Below, piece by piece: positions 63,657 through 64,000 of a stretch of 64,000 nt of DNA. Both the position numbers and the translations under genes were made by a program. The notes under the pieces were generated by a model. It did not search any database. It was not told where the DNA came from and saw only the letters and a program-made list of their open reading frames with translations. Origin of the DNA: Deltaproteobacteria bacterium. Lineage in GTDB: Bacteria; Myxococcota; Kuafuiibacteriia; Kuafuiibacteriales; Kuafuiibacteriaceae. The stretch lies in NCBI GenBank assembly GCA_016713425.1, contig JADJPE010000005.1, positions 7,236,001 through 7,300,000 of the forward strand, read 5' to 3'. The stretch's first letter is position 1, and each line of letters begins with the position of its first letter.

Positions 63657-64000
63657 TCATGCGACCGCCGTGTACTTGCCGAACCACCAGATCGTCGTGT
63701 TGCTGGAGACGGTCTGGTAGTCGTAGTAGCCGAACCCGTCGCGGTCGATGAAGTACGGGCTCGGGGTCCCCGAGTAGCCGCTGCTCGCGTTCAGCAGGCT
63801 GAACGTGACGGACGACGGCGTCGCGGGGAATCGACTTCGGAAGGTTACGGACCCACCGAGGGCCATGCTGCGCGTGGCGTTGTAGGTGTTCGTGCCCTCC
63901 ATTCCGATGCGGCCGATCTCCTGGATCGTGCCGTTGGTCTCGAAGGCCGAGTTGGTCGTGGAGCTCATCGGCAGCGTCCACGTGCGAGTCCAACTCGTAA
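63657..64000 (-). CDS. tail-fibre-like protein, 5' end outside window
   Basis: At least 113 residues, all beta-rich with Ser/Thr/Gly/Asn: SSTTNSAFETNGTIQEIGRIG, TRSMALGGSVTFRSRFPATP, YFIDRDGFGYYDYQTVSSNTTIWWFGKYTAVA. The frame is open beyond the Met at 63968 to the window edge (SWTRTWTLP before it), so the visible ATG is internal. Composition and place before a lysis cassette suggest a phage tail or tail-fibre end. Nine bases to the next gene. Confidence 0.6.
   Translation of the reverse strand, partial: TSWTRTWTLPMSSTTNSAFETNGTIQEIGRIGMEGTNTYNATRSMALGGSVTFRSRFPATPSSVTFSLLNASSGYSGTPSPYFIDRDGFGYYDYQTVSSNTTIWWFGKYTAVA

Overview
The window is high-G+C DNA that looks like a member of the Myxococcota, probably the Polyangia/Sandaracinus-like group. 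The evidence is the gene style: many modular lipoproteins with Cys-rich, MopE-type (CNGVDDDCD), RCC1, VWA, collagen-like or Asp/Thr/Ser-rich repeat segments, unusual outer-membrane beta-barrels, LRR/TPR and HEAT proteins, and a remnant of a eukaryote-like Ser/Thr kinase. No rRNA or tRNA gene was recognised. The assignment is by gene style only; no phylogenetic marker is present.

Layout. 1-6000 is a graveyard of mobile DNA: an IS630 transposase, a 5' fragment of a group II intron with a truncated reverse transcriptase, a frameshifted IS66 transposase and a type I DNA methyltransferase (HsdM) cut off by that IS66. 6500-10360 holds decaying small genes (a frameshifted GNAT, a methyltransferase that lost its SAM-binding core, SnoaL-like and CDGSH fragments) beside an intact HExxH lipoprotein. 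10376-29268 is a run of cell-surface proteins: VWA and Cys-rich lipoproteins, a 1123-residue lipoprotein with 30 NGLxx pentapeptides plus seven RCC1 repeats, an AbgT transporter, a peptidoglycan-binding/lytic-transglycosylase-like protein, barrels and an LRR-TPR protein. 29600-46800 has HEAT proteins, a PhoX-type lipoprotein overlapping or abutting a di-CxxCH (haem) lipoprotein, a three-gene lipase-like operon with 4-bp overlaps, further pseudogenes and an SRPBCC protein. 47000-52200 carries a GFA-GNAT fusion, a compact operon of unknown small proteins and a block of repeated hairpins.

The most interesting region is 52192-60845 on the minus strand. A BlaI/MecI-type repressor and an M56 (BlaR1-type) membrane metalloprotease without a penicillin-binding sensor domain head an operon continuing into CzcC-, CzcB- and CzcA-like heavy-metal RND efflux genes, a CDF-like cation transporter and a SAM methyltransferase, ending in a strong hairpin. 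Genes overlap by 4-8 bp or are a few bases apart. Two copies of the same dyad, CTACTA-N7-T(A/C)GTAG, lie over a good sigma70-type promoter before the repressor and at the start of czcC. This suggests a proteolytic antirepressor switch of beta-lactamase type re-used for divalent metal export.

60885-64000 (minus) is a phage-like module: a tail-like protein entering from beyond the window, a holin-like protein, an amidase-type endolysin and small proteins, again with 4-bp overlaps.

A second theme is the number of short tandem repeats (6-24 bp units), most of them inside reading frames and frame-preserving.
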